Assembly (NCBI RefSeq): GCF_017635265.1
Contig: NZ_JAGBLU010000104.1
Coordinates: forward strand, 124,001 to 188,000
Direction: 5' to 3'
Source of the DNA: Butyrivibrio sp.
GTDB lineage: Bacteria; Bacillota; Clostridia; Lachnospirales; Lachnospiraceae
Length of the DNA stretch: 64,000 bases
Part shown: positions 1-9,232 of the stretch, in pieces
How the letters are laid out: every line of letters begins with the position of its first letter
How positions within the stretch are numbered: the stretch's first letter is position 1
Position numbers and translations under genes: made by a program
The notes under the pieces: generated by a model
Databases searched by the model: none
The model's input: only the letters and a program-made list of their open reading frames with translations
What the model was told of the DNA's origin: nothing

Positions 1-2
1 TA

Positions 3-806
3 CTGCTTCTTTTTCTGGCAGTACTTACTATTTTCCCGGTTCTATATGTAGTATTCGGATCATTTAAGGAAAATGCCGAACTTCTTGTAGGTGGAAGCAA
101 TATATTCCCTAAAAAGTGGATTATTGATAACTATATATCTGCGTGGAATCAGGCAAATTTCGCCGTATATACCAAGAACAGTATATTTCTTGCGCTTGGA
201 GTAATGATTGTTTCTCTGGTGAATGCAAGTATGGCAGGTTATGTTTTCTCCCGCAGTAAATTTAAGGTAAAAGAACTGGTTTATTCACTTTTTGTAATGT
301 TCATGTTTATAAATGTGGGATCTGTTTCACTTCGCCCGATGTATGAACTTGCAATAAAACTTCACCTTAACACTTCTCTTCTGGCGGTTGTTCTGATTTC
401 CGCAGGTGGTGGACAGGCAACATACATTTTCCTAAGCAGAGGATTTGTAAATTCTATTCCGAAAGAGCTTGATGAAGCAGCAAAGATAGACGGATGTACT
501 TTTTTTCAGACATTCTATATGGTAATTCTTCCTCTTCTGAAACCGGTAATGGGAACGATAGCTCTTTTATCATTCAGGCAGGGATGGAATGAATATATAC
601 TGCCATTAGTATTTACAATGACCAACGATGCCAAGAGACCTCTTACAGTTGGCGTCAATATGTTAAAGAATGCAGGAGATGGTACTGCAGCTTGGAATAT
701 CATGTTTGCAGGAGCAACCATTGCGATAATTCCTATGTTGGTGATTTATTGTATATTCAGCAGAAACTTTATGAGTGGTATGACAAGCGGAGCCGTTAAG
801 GGTTAA
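3..806 (+). CDS. Carbohydrate ABC transporter permease, MalG type (5' end outside the window)
   Basis: This is the inner-membrane permease of a sugar importer that pairs with a second permease, a lipid-anchored binding protein and an MsmK-like ATPase. The frame is open to the left edge of the window, so the true start lies upstream and the first internal Met (position 204) is not the start. Several hydrophobic segments are visible. The cytoplasmic EAA loop that contacts the ATPase is clear (ELDEAAKIDGCTFFQTFYMV, then LPLLKP). The C-terminus ends MSGMTSGAVKG, as is usual for the MalG/LacG/MsmG group. A strong terminator follows at once, so it is the last gene of its operon. The substrate cannot be told from the sequence. 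Confidence 0.93.
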   Translation: MLLFLAVLTIFPVLYVVFGSFKENAELLVGGSNIFPKKWIIDNYISAWNQANFAVYTKNSIFLALGVMIVSLVNASMAGYVFSRSKFKVKELVYSLFVMFMFINVGSVSLRPMYELAIKLHLNTSLLAVVLISAGGGQATYIFLSRGFVNSIPKELDEAAKIDGCTFFQTFYMVILPLLKPVMGTIALLSFRQGWNEYILPLVFTMTNDAKRPLTVGVNMLKNAGDGTAAWNIMFAGATIAIIPMLVIYCIFSRNFMSGMTSGAVKG

Positions 807-808
807 AG

Positions 809-838
809 AAAGCCGCAGGGTAATTCCTGCGGCTTTTT
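809..838 (+). terminator. Rho-independent terminator of the sugar ABC operon
   Basis: An 11-bp perfect stem (AAAGCCGCAGG with CCTGCGGCTTT) is followed by a run of T, three bases after the permease stop codon. Confidence 0.92.
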
Positions 839-884
839 CGTGACTATTATCAGAACGGAAAAGTCATAAATTCTTGATTCAAGA

Positions 885-3395
885 ATGCATTATTTAGAGG
901 AGATGAAGACAGCTATGGACAGATGGGAGCTTGGATACGAAGGCTTTGTTTGCCAGTACATGGTTTCGGGACCAAAGGTAAGTGATTATGAATCGGATAT
1001 TGTTGACGAAGATCAGTTTAAATTAGAGGAACGCTTAAGAAAGCAGATTGCCAGGAACCTGATAATAAAAGATGACGCAGGAATTGATATTGGCAGTGGG
1101 AAAGCGTTGGTCGGCGAAAAGTCAGATATTGGCTGTGAGTGGGAAACAGCAGCAACTTTAGGGAATGGATTTATAGATAAGTCTGCGTTTTATTCGACCT
1201 TAAAGAAAATAGAACTTGAGGTGTCAACAGTTCTGGTAGCATCAGAAAGTACAAGGACTACAATTAGCCTATGGTCATATATGGCTGCGGCCTTATTCGT
1301 GAATGGCAATTATGAAGGCGGTACTGATACGCCCGTTTATAAGCCCATTACCTACAAAGATGTAGAAGTAAAGCTTAATAAAGGTGAAAACGAAGTTCTT
1401 ATCAAGTGCTTAAACTTAGGGGTTAGGGATACCAGAAATATTGTCGGAGTACAGGTTCTTGATAAAAGAGAAAAGATTTGTGTCACTTTGCCTGACAAAA
1501 GGATCAGGGAAAAAGTATATGAAAACTTAAATGAGCTGGGAAATTTGAAATATGAAGACGGAAAGCTTTATCTTGGCTTAAAAGAATACACAATTTCTTT
1601 TCCAAAATGGAAGAGTGACTATGAAGATGGAAGCGAGGATGAAAGTGTTAAGGGAACAGGAGAGTTTGTAATTCCCGATGGCAAAGAATCTGTGAGAGTG
1701 TCCTGTGAAAACCTTGTGGGAGGAGCTTCGTACACAATAGGAAGAACTATTGAACTTTCCGACAGAATATGTTCCCTTGAAGAAACTCAGGAAGAAAAAG
1801 CAGATAAGCAGAGGTATTTAAAGACAATAGCAGAGGTAAAGTCTGCAAACCGCGGAGAATTTGGTTTTTCCATTATGAATATTCTTGCAAGAAAAGCTTT
1901 GGGAATAGATGATCCTTTAGACAGGAAGAGATTTTTTGATGATCTTGATCTTGTGGAGAAAAGAGTTGATTGTGCGGATTTTCTTTTATGCGGGATTATC
2001 AGATATATAAAGAATTATGAAGTTGATGAAGCGCTGTCAGCGAGAATTCGGGAAGTATTATTGAACTTCAGATATTGGATGAATATGGAAGGCAGCGATG
2101 GAATGTGCTTTTGGAGCGAAAACCATTCATTGATGTTTTATTCATGCATGATGTTTGCCGGAAATATGTACCGTGATGATGTGTTTACAAGATCAGGGAT
2201 GACCGGAAAAGAGCTTTCTTTATACGGTGAGAGAAAAGTTTTGGAATGGCTTAAGGATGTTGAAGAGTATGGATTTGAAGAGTTTCTTAGTGCCACATAT
2301 ACCAATGTTACTTTTGGAGCTCTATTAAACCTTGTGGATTTTGCTGATGAATCTATATCCAAGCGGGCGTCAAAGCTGTGTGACAGGATGCTTGAAGAGA
2401 TTGCCATGCATTCATTTAAAGGAACTATGATTGCACCAATGGGAAGGGTGTATCGCGGCGTAATATATCCTTTTAGAGAAGGTGTTCAGAGCCTGGTGCA
2501 CATGATTAACAATGATGCTCCGTCAATAAGCGGTGAAGGATGGCTTTCTTATGTGGCAACCAGTAAGTACGTTTTTGACGAAAGATTAAAAGAGTTGATG
2601 GAAAAGCCTCTGGATACGTCATATAGTACAGGCAATGCGCTTATAAATATAAAAAAGACAGAGGACTATTGTATCACATCTGTACAGTCTCCAAGATGTG
2701 ATGGGTTTAAAAGATGGAAAAATGAAAAGGCGGATTTTGACATTGATACTCATGAATGGCTTAAGAGTGCCAATGAATGCTTCCACGGAACTACATATTT
2801 TGAGCCCGGAACCGATGGCTATCAGCAGCATATGTGGTATGCAGCGCTGTCAGGAGAAGCACTTGTTTTTATCAATCATCCGGGGTGTATGGCAGAAGGT
2901 TCCGGAATGAGACCCGGTTACTGGAATGGAAATGGTGTCATGCCGGCTCTTCGTCAGCAAAGCAATGTACTTGGCGCTATATACAGGATTCCGGAGGAAC
3001 ATCCTGTGGGATTTGTTCACATGTATCTCCCGGAAAAGAGATTTGATGATGTATTTGTGTTTGAGGACATTCGAAGCGGGATTGGTGCATTATATGCGGG
3101 CAATGATGGTGATGCCGGAATAAAAAATATAAAGGCATGCGGAACATGGCTGTTTCTAAGAAAAGCAGATGGCTATATTGCTGTTTGGTGCAGCGAAAAA
3201 CCATACAAGTATTCCGATATGCTGTATGATTGTGAACTTAGATTTTATTCCAGAGAATCAGCTTTTGCGGTTATCTGTGGAAGTAAAAAGGAATATGGTT
3301 CTTTTGAAGAATTCAGGGAAAAAGCTGTTTCTTTAGAGCCTTCTTATGATCCCAACACTGGGAAATTGTTTCTTTCTGGAAAGGAGTATTTATAA
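885..3395 (+). CDS. Large carbohydrate-active protein, heparinase/lyase-like toroid fold (uncharacterised)
   Basis: The 836-residue product has no signal peptide or membrane segment, so it is probably cytoplasmic. Residues about 120-200 look like a beta-sandwich (ALFVNGNYEGG, GENEVLIKCLNLG). Residues about 350-620 are helical with WMNMEGSDGMCFWSENH and aromatic-rich stretches, suggesting an (alpha/alpha) toroid. Residues 620-836 are beta-rich (MRPGYWNGNGVMPALRQ). This architecture resembles heparinase II/III-type and other polysaccharide lyases, and the sugar importer next door fits a role in breaking down imported oligosaccharides. The family is inferred from layout, not a recognised signature. 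The start is uncertain: ATG 885 has no clear RBS, while in-frame ATG 915 has AGAGGAG 12 nt upstream. It ends in an ATAA overlap with the decayed ABC gene that follows. Confidence 0.75.
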   Translation: MHYLEEMKTAMDRWELGYEGFVCQYMVSGPKVSDYESDIVDEDQFKLEERLRKQIARNLIIKDDAGIDIGSGKALVGEKSDIGCEWETAATLGNGFIDKSAFYSTLKKIELEVSTVLVASESTRTTISLWSYMAAALFVNGNYEGGTDTPVYKPITYKDVEVKLNKGENEVLIKCLNLGVRDTRNIVGVQVLDKREKICVTLPDKRIREKVYENLNELGNLKYEDGKLYLGLKEYTISFPKWKSDYEDGSEDESVKGTGEFVIPDGKESVRVSCENLVGGASYTIGRTIELSDRICSLEETQEEKADKQRYLKTIAEVKSANRGEFGFSIMNILARKALGIDDPLDRKRFFDDLDLVEKRVDCADFLLCGIIRYIKNYEVDEALSARIREVLLNFRYWMNMEGSDGMCFWSENHSLMFYSCMMFAGNMYRDDVFTRSGMTGKELSLYGERKVLEWLKDVEEYGFEEFLSATYTNVTFGALLNLVDFADESISKRASKLCDRMLEEIAMHSFKGTMIAPMGRVYRGVIYPFREGVQSLVHMINNDAPSISGEGWLSYVATSKYVFDERLKELMEKPLDTSYSTGNALINIKKTEDYCITSVQSPRCDGFKRWKNEKADFDIDTHEWLKSANECFHGTTYFEPGTDGYQQHMWYAALSGEALVFINHPGCMAEGSGMRPGYWNGNGVMPALRQQSNVLGAIYRIPEEHPVGFVHMYLPEKRFDDVFVFEDIRSGIGALYAGNDGDAGIKNIKACGTWLFLRKADGYIAVWCSEKPYKYSDMLYDCELRFYSRESAFAVICGSKKEYGSFEEFREKAVSLEPSYDPNTGKLFLSGKEYL

Positions 3396-3852
3396 AAAAG
3401 GAACAGATAAGACTTCCGTCAACATCGTTTATTGGGATGTGCTGGCAGAGTGCAATGTCAACGGATTTCTTAAAGAAGAAAAGGGACTTGATACAATTCT
3501 TGCGGAAAATGCAGGGAATTTATCAGGCGGTCAGAAGCAACGGCTTGCACTTGCAAGGGCAATACTTCATGATGCCAAGGTTTATATCTTTGATGAAGCT
3601 ACCAGTAATATCGATATCGAGAGTGAAGAACTGATTCTCTCTGAAATAAAGAAACTTGCAAAGACCAAAACGATTATTATGATAACACACAGACTTATGA
3701 ATGTGGTGGACGCAGACAGAATCTACTGTATGGAAAACGGTAGAGTTTCAGGAGAAGGAACACATACGGAGCTTCTTGAAAAAGATGCCGTATACAGGAA
3801 GCTATGGAATACACAAAAAGAACTTGAGGAATATGGAAAGGAGGTGCTTTGA
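3392..3852 (+). pseudogene. Decayed ABC exporter half-transporter (CydD/MsbA-like): lost start codon and large internal deletion
   Basis: Positions 3397-3852 read as the last third of an ABC nucleotide-binding domain: LSGGQKQRLALARA signature, Walker B VYIFDEATSNID, and H-loop MITHR. The membrane domain, Walker A and Q-loop are absent. A good RBS (AAGGAG, 3381-3386) sits 5 nt before an ATA triplet (3392), after which another frame reads KKEQIRLPSTSFIG, a plausible exporter N-terminus. The simplest history is ATGA mutated to ATAA (start lost, upstream stop kept) plus an internal deletion of roughly 1.2 kb that joined the ends out of frame. The intact partner begins 1 nt downstream. The deletion size is inferred from usual family length (about 570 aa). 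Confidence 0.8.
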
Positions 3853-3853
3853 T

Positions 3854-5512
3854 ATGAAGAAACAAAATAAAGCACTTGTTCTTTTCAGAATGTTAAAGCT
3901 GGTAAAACCACTGTCAGGATATATGATTCTTGCGGTTATTTTCGGAACACTCGGGTTCCTGACTGCAGAGTTTATACCGATACTTGGCGGTGAAGCTATT
4001 CTGATAGGTCTTGGATTCAGGACAAAATTATCCTGGAACATGCTTGTACTGTTGTTGCTGGCTTTTGCAATACTTCGGGCAATATTCCGCCTTGCTGAGC
4101 AGAGGACCAATCATTATATTGCATTTACTCTGTTGGCAATAATAAGAGACAGAGTATTTAAAGCACTGCGAAGACTTTGCCCTGCTAAGCTGGAAGGCAG
4201 GGATAAAGGAGATCTGATATCGCTCATCACATCTGATGTAGAGCTTTTGGAAGTTTTCTATGCACACACGATATCCCCGATATGCATTGCGGTTTGTTCA
4301 GAAACGATAATGTGCCTGTTTATCGGAAGTTTTCACCCGTTGCTGGGAATAGCAGCACTTATTTCGTTTGTTTTCGTGGGGGTTATCCTTCCGGTGATCA
4401 TTTCAAAACGAAGCGGAACAGCAGGGGATGAGCTTAGGGCACAGTCAGGGGAGCTTTCGGCACATATGCTGGAAAGTATAAGAGGGATAGATGATACACT
4501 TCAATATTCCTATGGACAAAAGAGACTAAAGGAGATAGGCGATAAAACGAATATCTTGTCAGAGAGACAAAAAGATTTAAGCAGGCTTACCGGAACCAAT
4601 ATGGCGATAGCGAATATGCTTATTCTGATTTCTGATATCGTGATGCTGCTTATATGTACCTGGTTGTATCAAAGCGGTCAGGTTGGTTTTGACGGATTTT
4701 TGATTCCGATGATATCGCTCATGTCATCTTTTGGGCCTGTTACAGCACTTGCAGCGCTTGGTACAACGCTCCAAAATACAGTAGCTTCAGGAGCACGAGT
4801 CCTCGCAATAATTGACGAAGAGCCGGAAACAGAAGACATAACCGGGAAATCGTCTGTAGATTTTACCGGGGCGGAAATAAAAGATGTATCGTTTGCATAC
4901 TTGGGAGAAAATGTGCTTAATAACGTATCACTTAAGGTGCCTAAGGGGAAAATTATTGGCATCGTCGGAAAAAGCGGATGCGGAAAGTCAACTCTTTTAA
5001 AACTTATCATGAGATTCTGGAAAGCCGGTAGTGGCGAGATATCTGTATCAGGAAGAAACATAGCAGAGATAAACACTGATGATCTTAGGGATATGGAAAG
5101 TTACATGACACAGGAGACTCAGTTATTTAAGGATACGATAGCCAATAATATTCGTATCGGCAAGCTTGATGCAACCGACGAAGAGGTTGCTAAAGCCTGT
5201 AAGAAAGCATCTATCCATGACTTTATTATGACGCTTCCAAAAGGATATGAAACAGAAGTAGGAGAACTGGGAAGCACATTGTCCGGTGGAGAAAGGCAGA
5301 GAATCGGGCTTGCAAGGGCCTTTCTTCATAATGCACCGTTAATGCTGCTGGATGAACCTACAAGTAATCTCGATAGTTTGAATGAAGCGATAATTCTGAA
5401 ATCTTTAAAAGAAGAGACCAAAGAAAAAACAATCATGCTTGTTTCCCACAGAGAATCCACCATGAGGATAGCGGATGAGATTCTGGCGATGGAAGGCGGA
5501 CGGATTTCTTGA
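3854..5512 (+). CDS. ABC exporter, fused membrane and ATPase domains (CydC-like half-transporter)
   Basis: The 552-residue protein has an N-terminal ABC membrane domain (about 1-320, several hydrophobic helices) followed by an ATPase domain. Visible ATPase motifs are Walker A GIVGKSGCGKST, Q-loop MTQETQLF, signature LSGGERQRIGLARA, Walker B LMLLDEPTSNLD and H-loop VSHRE. I start it at ATG 3854, which has AAAGGAGGT upstream and follows the previous stop by one base; the open frame runs further upstream but only through the other gene. Such proteins act as heterodimers with an adjacent half-transporter, but here the partner is a pseudogene, so this one may be orphaned or form homodimers. The substrate is unknown. 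Confidence 0.93.
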   Translation: MKKQNKALVLFRMLKLVKPLSGYMILAVIFGTLGFLTAEFIPILGGEAILIGLGFRTKLSWNMLVLLLLAFAILRAIFRLAEQRTNHYIAFTLLAIIRDRVFKALRRLCPAKLEGRDKGDLISLITSDVELLEVFYAHTISPICIAVCSETIMCLFIGSFHPLLGIAALISFVFVGVILPVIISKRSGTAGDELRAQSGELSAHMLESIRGIDDTLQYSYGQKRLKEIGDKTNILSERQKDLSRLTGTNMAIANMLILISDIVMLLICTWLYQSGQVGFDGFLIPMISLMSSFGPVTALAALGTTLQNTVASGARVLAIIDEEPETEDITGKSSVDFTGAEIKDVSFAYLGENVLNNVSLKVPKGKIIGIVGKSGCGKSTLLKLIMRFWKAGSGEISVSGRNIAEINTDDLRDMESYMTQETQLFKDTIANNIRIGKLDATDEEVAKACKKASIHDFIMTLPKGYETEVGELGSTLSGGERQRIGLARAFLHNAPLMLLDEPTSNLDSLNEAIILKSLKEETKEKTIMLVSHRESTMRIADEILAMEGGRIS

Positions 5513-5580
5513 AAAAAGACGAGAAGTAAGGTAGATGCTCATGAAAGTAAGATTATATCTCTGATTTAATGTATTGAAAA

Positions 5581-5650
5581 TATTACTCCGGTCATTAAAT
5601 ATCGCAATTATTATTTGAATATATAGCGACATTTTATGTCCGGAGTAATA
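5581..5650. repeat. Short palindrome-ended repeat, copy 1 (downstream of the ABC-F gene)
   Basis: A 70-bp segment is bounded by perfect 10-bp inverted ends (TATTACTCCG and CGGAGTAATA). Its first 45 bp recur with about four mismatches at 7504-7548, in the same orientation, on the other side of the ABC-F gene. The stem could also act as a weak two-way terminator between the convergent genes. It may be a MITE-like element, though I see no clear target duplication. Confidence 0.6.
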
Positions 5651-5653
5651 AAT

Positions 5654-7468
5654 TCAGTTTTTATTAAAACTATCCACCAACTCCTGCAATTCAACATATC
5701 TGTCCATTTTTCTTTCAATCTCAGCCTCAAGTTCATCTTTTTCCTGGCTGAGTTTTAGAAGTCTCGGATAATCAGTAGCTGCTTCTACTATATCATCTTC
5801 CAATTCAGAGACGCGTTTTTCCAGCTTTTCAATCTCTGCTTCTATATTGTCATATTCCTTTTGTTCATTATAAGAAAGCTTTGTTTTTTCTCTTGGGGCT
5901 CGGTATTTTCCCTTAGAAGTTTTTTCTTCTGACTGTGAAGATTTATTATCGGCGGAAGATGTTACTGTTTCAGTGGATTCTGCCTCTTTTTTATGAACAA
6001 TGTAATCCGAATAACCTCCTTCACTCTGATAAAGACTTCCATCTGCTTCAAATGCAAATATTCTGGTCACAATTCTGTCAAGGAAATATCGGTCATGGCT
6101 TACAGTGATGATTATTCCTGCAAATCCGTCAAGATAATCTTCCAATACTCTAAGTGTCTGAATATCAAGGTCATTTGTGGGCTCATCCAATATAATAACG
6201 TTTGGCTGTTCCATAAGCACTCTTAACAGATACAGTCTTCTCTTTTCACCGCCGGAAAGCTTGGATATTGGCGCATATTGCATTTCCGGAGTAAAAAGAA
6301 ATCTCTCACACATAACAGAGGCAGAAACCAGCCCCTCCGCGGTTTGGATAAATTCTGCAGTATCTTTTATGTAATCGATTACTCGTTTATTTTCATCCAG
6401 AGCTTCATTTTCCTGTCCAAAATATCCAATCTTTATAGTCTGACCTATCTCTACCGAACCTGTGTCAACAGAGACTGCTCCGATAATACATTTCAAAAGA
6501 GTTGATTTGCCGCAGCCATTAGGTCCTATGATTCCGATCCTGTCCAGCTTATTGAAGGTATATGAAAAGTCCTTAAAAAGGTTCTTGCCATCATAGGATT
6601 TGGAAATGCCTTCTATTATAATAGTCTTGTTTCCCATTCGTGTAGGAAGTGAGCTAAGTTCAACCTGTCGCTCTTCTTCCGGACGCTGTCTGTCACGAAG
6701 AGCCTCAAAACGTTGTATATGAGCCTTCTGCTTGGTTGAACGGGCTCTTGCACCTCGCAACATCCAGGCAAGATCTTTTTTGTAAAGAGAAGCTGCTTTT
6801 CGCTCGGCAGCCTGCTCATAGTCAAGGCGCTGCTGCTTCAGCTCCAAAAATCCCGAATAATTGGACTCGTAGCGGTATGCATTTCCCTTATCAATTTCCA
6901 GAATCTGATTTGTTACTTCATCAAGGAAATACCGGTCATGAGTAATCATTAAAAGTGCGCCTCTGAAATGCTGCAGGAAATCCTCAAGCCACTCTATCAT
7001 ATCGGAATCAAGATGGTTAGTTGGCTCATCCAATATCAAAAAATCCGAAGGAGTCATGATTGCAGCTACCAGTGCAGCTCTTTTCTTTTGACCACCGGAT
7101 AAAACAGACGGATTACATTCCGGATCATCAATTCCGAACTTGGCAAGAGTTGCCTTAATTTCTCCAAGCTTGTCCCAATAATCGCCGCCGGCATATATTT
7201 TATCTGCTATATTTTCCAAAAGAGTTTTATTTATATCAAATACAGGATTTTGCGGAAGATATGAAATACGAATGCCATTGCCGGCTACAATCTGACCACT
7301 GTCCGGCTCAACTGCGCCTGCCACAATTGAAAGAAGCGTCGACTTCCCTGTTCCGTTTGTACCAACGACACCTATTTTGTCTGTGTCTGCTATTCCTACG
7401 GAAACATTTTTTAAAACAGGCCTGGACATATATGATTTAGAAACATTCTCTATATTTAAAATATTCAT
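5654..7468 (-). CDS. ABC-F family ATPase (Uup/YdiF-like)
   Basis: This is a soluble tandem-ATPase protein of 604 residues with no membrane domain, of the kind that binds the ribosomal E site and relieves stalling or gives antibiotic protection. It has two ATP sites: Walker A GTNGTGKST with signature LSGGQKKRAALVAA and FLILDEPTNHLD, then GPNGCGKST with LSGGEKRRLYLLRV and VIILDEPTNDLD. The inter-domain linker (PtIM region) around residues 245-300 is short and basic. The last 110 residues are acidic and heptad-like, consistent with the C-terminal coiled coil of Uup-like members. RBS GGAGTGG lies before ATG 7468. It is monocistronic, convergent with the exporter gene. A resistance role cannot be assigned from sequence alone. 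Confidence 0.93.
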   Translation of the reverse strand: MNILNIENVSKSYMSRPVLKNVSVGIADTDKIGVVGTNGTGKSTLLSIVAGAVEPDSGQIVAGNGIRISYLPQNPVFDINKTLLENIADKIYAGGDYWDKLGEIKATLAKFGIDDPECNPSVLSGGQKKRAALVAAIMTPSDFLILDEPTNHLDSDMIEWLEDFLQHFRGALLMITHDRYFLDEVTNQILEIDKGNAYRYESNYSGFLELKQQRLDYEQAAERKAASLYKKDLAWMLRGARARSTKQKAHIQRFEALRDRQRPEEERQVELSSLPTRMGNKTIIIEGISKSYDGKNLFKDFSYTFNKLDRIGIIGPNGCGKSTLLKCIIGAVSVDTGSVEIGQTIKIGYFGQENEALDENKRVIDYIKDTAEFIQTAEGLVSASVMCERFLFTPEMQYAPISKLSGGEKRRLYLLRVLMEQPNVIILDEPTNDLDIQTLRVLEDYLDGFAGIIITVSHDRYFLDRIVTRIFAFEADGSLYQSEGGYSDYIVHKKEAESTETVTSSADNKSSQSEEKTSKGKYRAPREKTKLSYNEQKEYDNIEAEIEKLEKRVSELEDDIVEAATDYPRLLKLSQEKDELEAEIERKMDRYVELQELVDSFNKN

Positions 7469-7503
7469 TAAAAACCACTCCGGATTGGTAAAACATTAGG
7501 TTA

Positions 7504-7548
7504 TATTACTATGGTCATTAAATATCGTAATTATTATTTGAATATCTA
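7504..7548. repeat. Direct repeat, copy 2 (upstream of the ABC-F gene)
   Basis: This stretch matches 5581-5625 at about 41 of 45 positions; the shared core is GGTCATTAAATATCG plus AATTATTATTTGAATAT. It lies in the 274-bp divergent spacer between the ABC-F gene and ccdA, so it could overlap the ABC-F promoter. AGAGTAATA at 7602-7610 may be a degenerate far end matching TATTACT. The rest of the spacer is AT-rich; TTGACA at 7597-7602 could be a -35 box for ccdA, but no convincing -10 box is properly spaced. Confidence 0.6.
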
Positions 7549-7742
7549 AGCAATATAGTAGAGAAATATAAAAACAGCTACACCGGTGATACTTAATTGA
7601 CAGAGTAATATCAGGCATAATATTACAATTTCTTCAACATACATGCAACTTTTCATTAATTTTGATAATAGGTATTACAAAAACAGAATAAAATGATATG
7701 ATGTGATTATATTGCACAAAATGAATTTGAAAGGTATTAACT

Positions 7743-9050
7743 ATGAATATTACATTTATTACAGTATTTTTTCAGGGACTATTGAGCTTTTTTTCTCCAT
7801 GTGTATTGCCGCTTATTCCGGTTTATATGGGATATCTTTCGGGTGGAACCTTGAGGGAGAAATCTGATGGTTCCAGATATTATGACCAAAAGAAAGTGAT
7901 GGTGAATACTTTATTCTTTGTTATAGGAATAAGCTTTGCTTTCTTTTTGCTGGGAATGGGGCTTAGTGTAATTGGCAGATTCTTTAGCGGGAATCAGCTT
8001 TTGTTTGTCAGAATTGGTGGCATTATAGTTATAATGTTTGGACTGTATCAGTTGGGAATATTTGGAAATAGCCGGATACTAAGTAAAGATGTACGGCTTC
8101 CTGTTGATCTTGGCAAGTTGTCAATGTCTCCTTTTACTGCTCTTATCATGGGATTTGTTATAAGCTTTGCATGGAGTCCGTGTATAGGGCCTGTTTTATC
8201 TTCCGTGCTTATAATGGCAGCTTCATCCGATTCAACAGCTACAGGTTTTTTACTCATTGGAGTATATACTCTTGGATATGTGATTCCATTCCTGCTGGTT
8301 GGAGTATTTACGACATCTCTGCTTGAGTTTATCGGAAAACATAGAAGTGTTGTGAAGTATACTGTAAAAATCGGTGCCGTACTCATGATTTTTATGGGAA
8401 TTCTGATGTTTACAGGTAAGATGAACAGTATTTCCGGCTATTTGTCACAATTTGCAGGAGTTCAGATAGACGCAGAGTCTGATTCCGGAAAAGACTCAAA
8501 TAGCCTTCATTCAGAAAGTAACACTGAAAACTCAGCGTCAGATATTGTAAATGAAGCGACAGATACAATTTCTGAAGAAGAGAAAGATTCGGATAATGAG
8601 CTGATTGCAGCAACTGATTTTACTCTGGTTGATCAATATGGTAAAACTCATAGTTTGTCTGACTACAGAGGAAAAATTATTTTTCTTAATTTCTGGGCTA
8701 CCTGGTGTCCGCCATGCAGAGAAGAAATGCCCTATATTCAGGAACTGTATGAGCAGTATTCACAGGATGAAGATTCAGATGTAGTAATTCTTGCAGTGGC
8801 ATTTCCAAGTTATGGCGATGAAAAAGATATAGAGGGCATTACCGGATTCCTTAAAGAAAATGGTTATACGTACCCGGTGCTTATGGATGAAGGTGCAACA
8901 TTACAGCTTCCTTACTATATTACAGCGTTTCCCACCACATTTTTAATAAATCCGGATGGGTATGTACTAGGATATATTCCCGGCGGTATGACAAAGGATA
9001 TTATGGAAGACGTAATAGCCAAGGCAAGAGAAATGTCGTTTGACATGTAA
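7743..9050 (+). CDS. CcdA-TlpA fusion: membrane thiol-electron carrier joined to an extracytoplasmic thioredoxin
   Basis: Residues 1-235 form a CcdA/DsbD-type membrane domain (LSFFSPCVLPLIPVYMGYL at the start, SFAWSPCIGPVLSS later; these two Cys-Pro motifs are the redox pair). Residues about 240-295 are an acidic Ser/Asp/Glu linker. Residues 296-435 are a TlpA/ResA-like thioredoxin with active site WATWCPPCREE and a cis-Pro region near FPTTFLINPDG. CcdA moves reducing equivalents from cytoplasmic thioredoxin across the membrane, and here the acceptor is on the same chain. Likely roles are reduction of extracytoplasmic disulfides or peroxide/methionine sulfoxide defence; no cytochrome c gene is nearby. 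It appears monocistronic. Confidence 0.93.
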   Translation: MNITFITVFFQGLLSFFSPCVLPLIPVYMGYLSGGTLREKSDGSRYYDQKKVMVNTLFFVIGISFAFFLLGMGLSVIGRFFSGNQLLFVRIGGIIVIMFGLYQLGIFGNSRILSKDVRLPVDLGKLSMSPFTALIMGFVISFAWSPCIGPVLSSVLIMAASSDSTATGFLLIGVYTLGYVIPFLLVGVFTTSLLEFIGKHRSVVKYTVKIGAVLMIFMGILMFTGKMNSISGYLSQFAGVQIDAESDSGKDSNSLHSESNTENSASDIVNEATDTISEEEKDSDNELIAATDFTLVDQYGKTHSLSDYRGKIIFLNFWATWCPPCREEMPYIQELYEQYSQDEDSDVVILAVAFPSYGDEKDIEGITGFLKENGYTYPVLMDEGATLQLPYYITAFPTTFLINPDGYVLGYIPGGMTKDIMEDVIAKAREMSFDM

Positions 9051-9232
9051 GTTTAGTCCGATAAATCCAATCTGTATTGGGAAAATGCAAATGAATTATT
9101 GATAATTTATTTTTTTCTTAAAACTTTTTTAGGCTGATTTTAGGTTTTTTTTTTAGAATGGCATTGTAGATAAGAAGACAGAGTATAAAAAGAAAAGCCT
9201 AAAGGCATCAGAAAAAGAAAGAGAGAAAAAAG

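Noticed and set aside
3437..3634. Short plus-strand frame after the 836-aa gene
   Set aside because: It is the out-of-frame continuation of the decayed exporter gene and matches no protein pattern.
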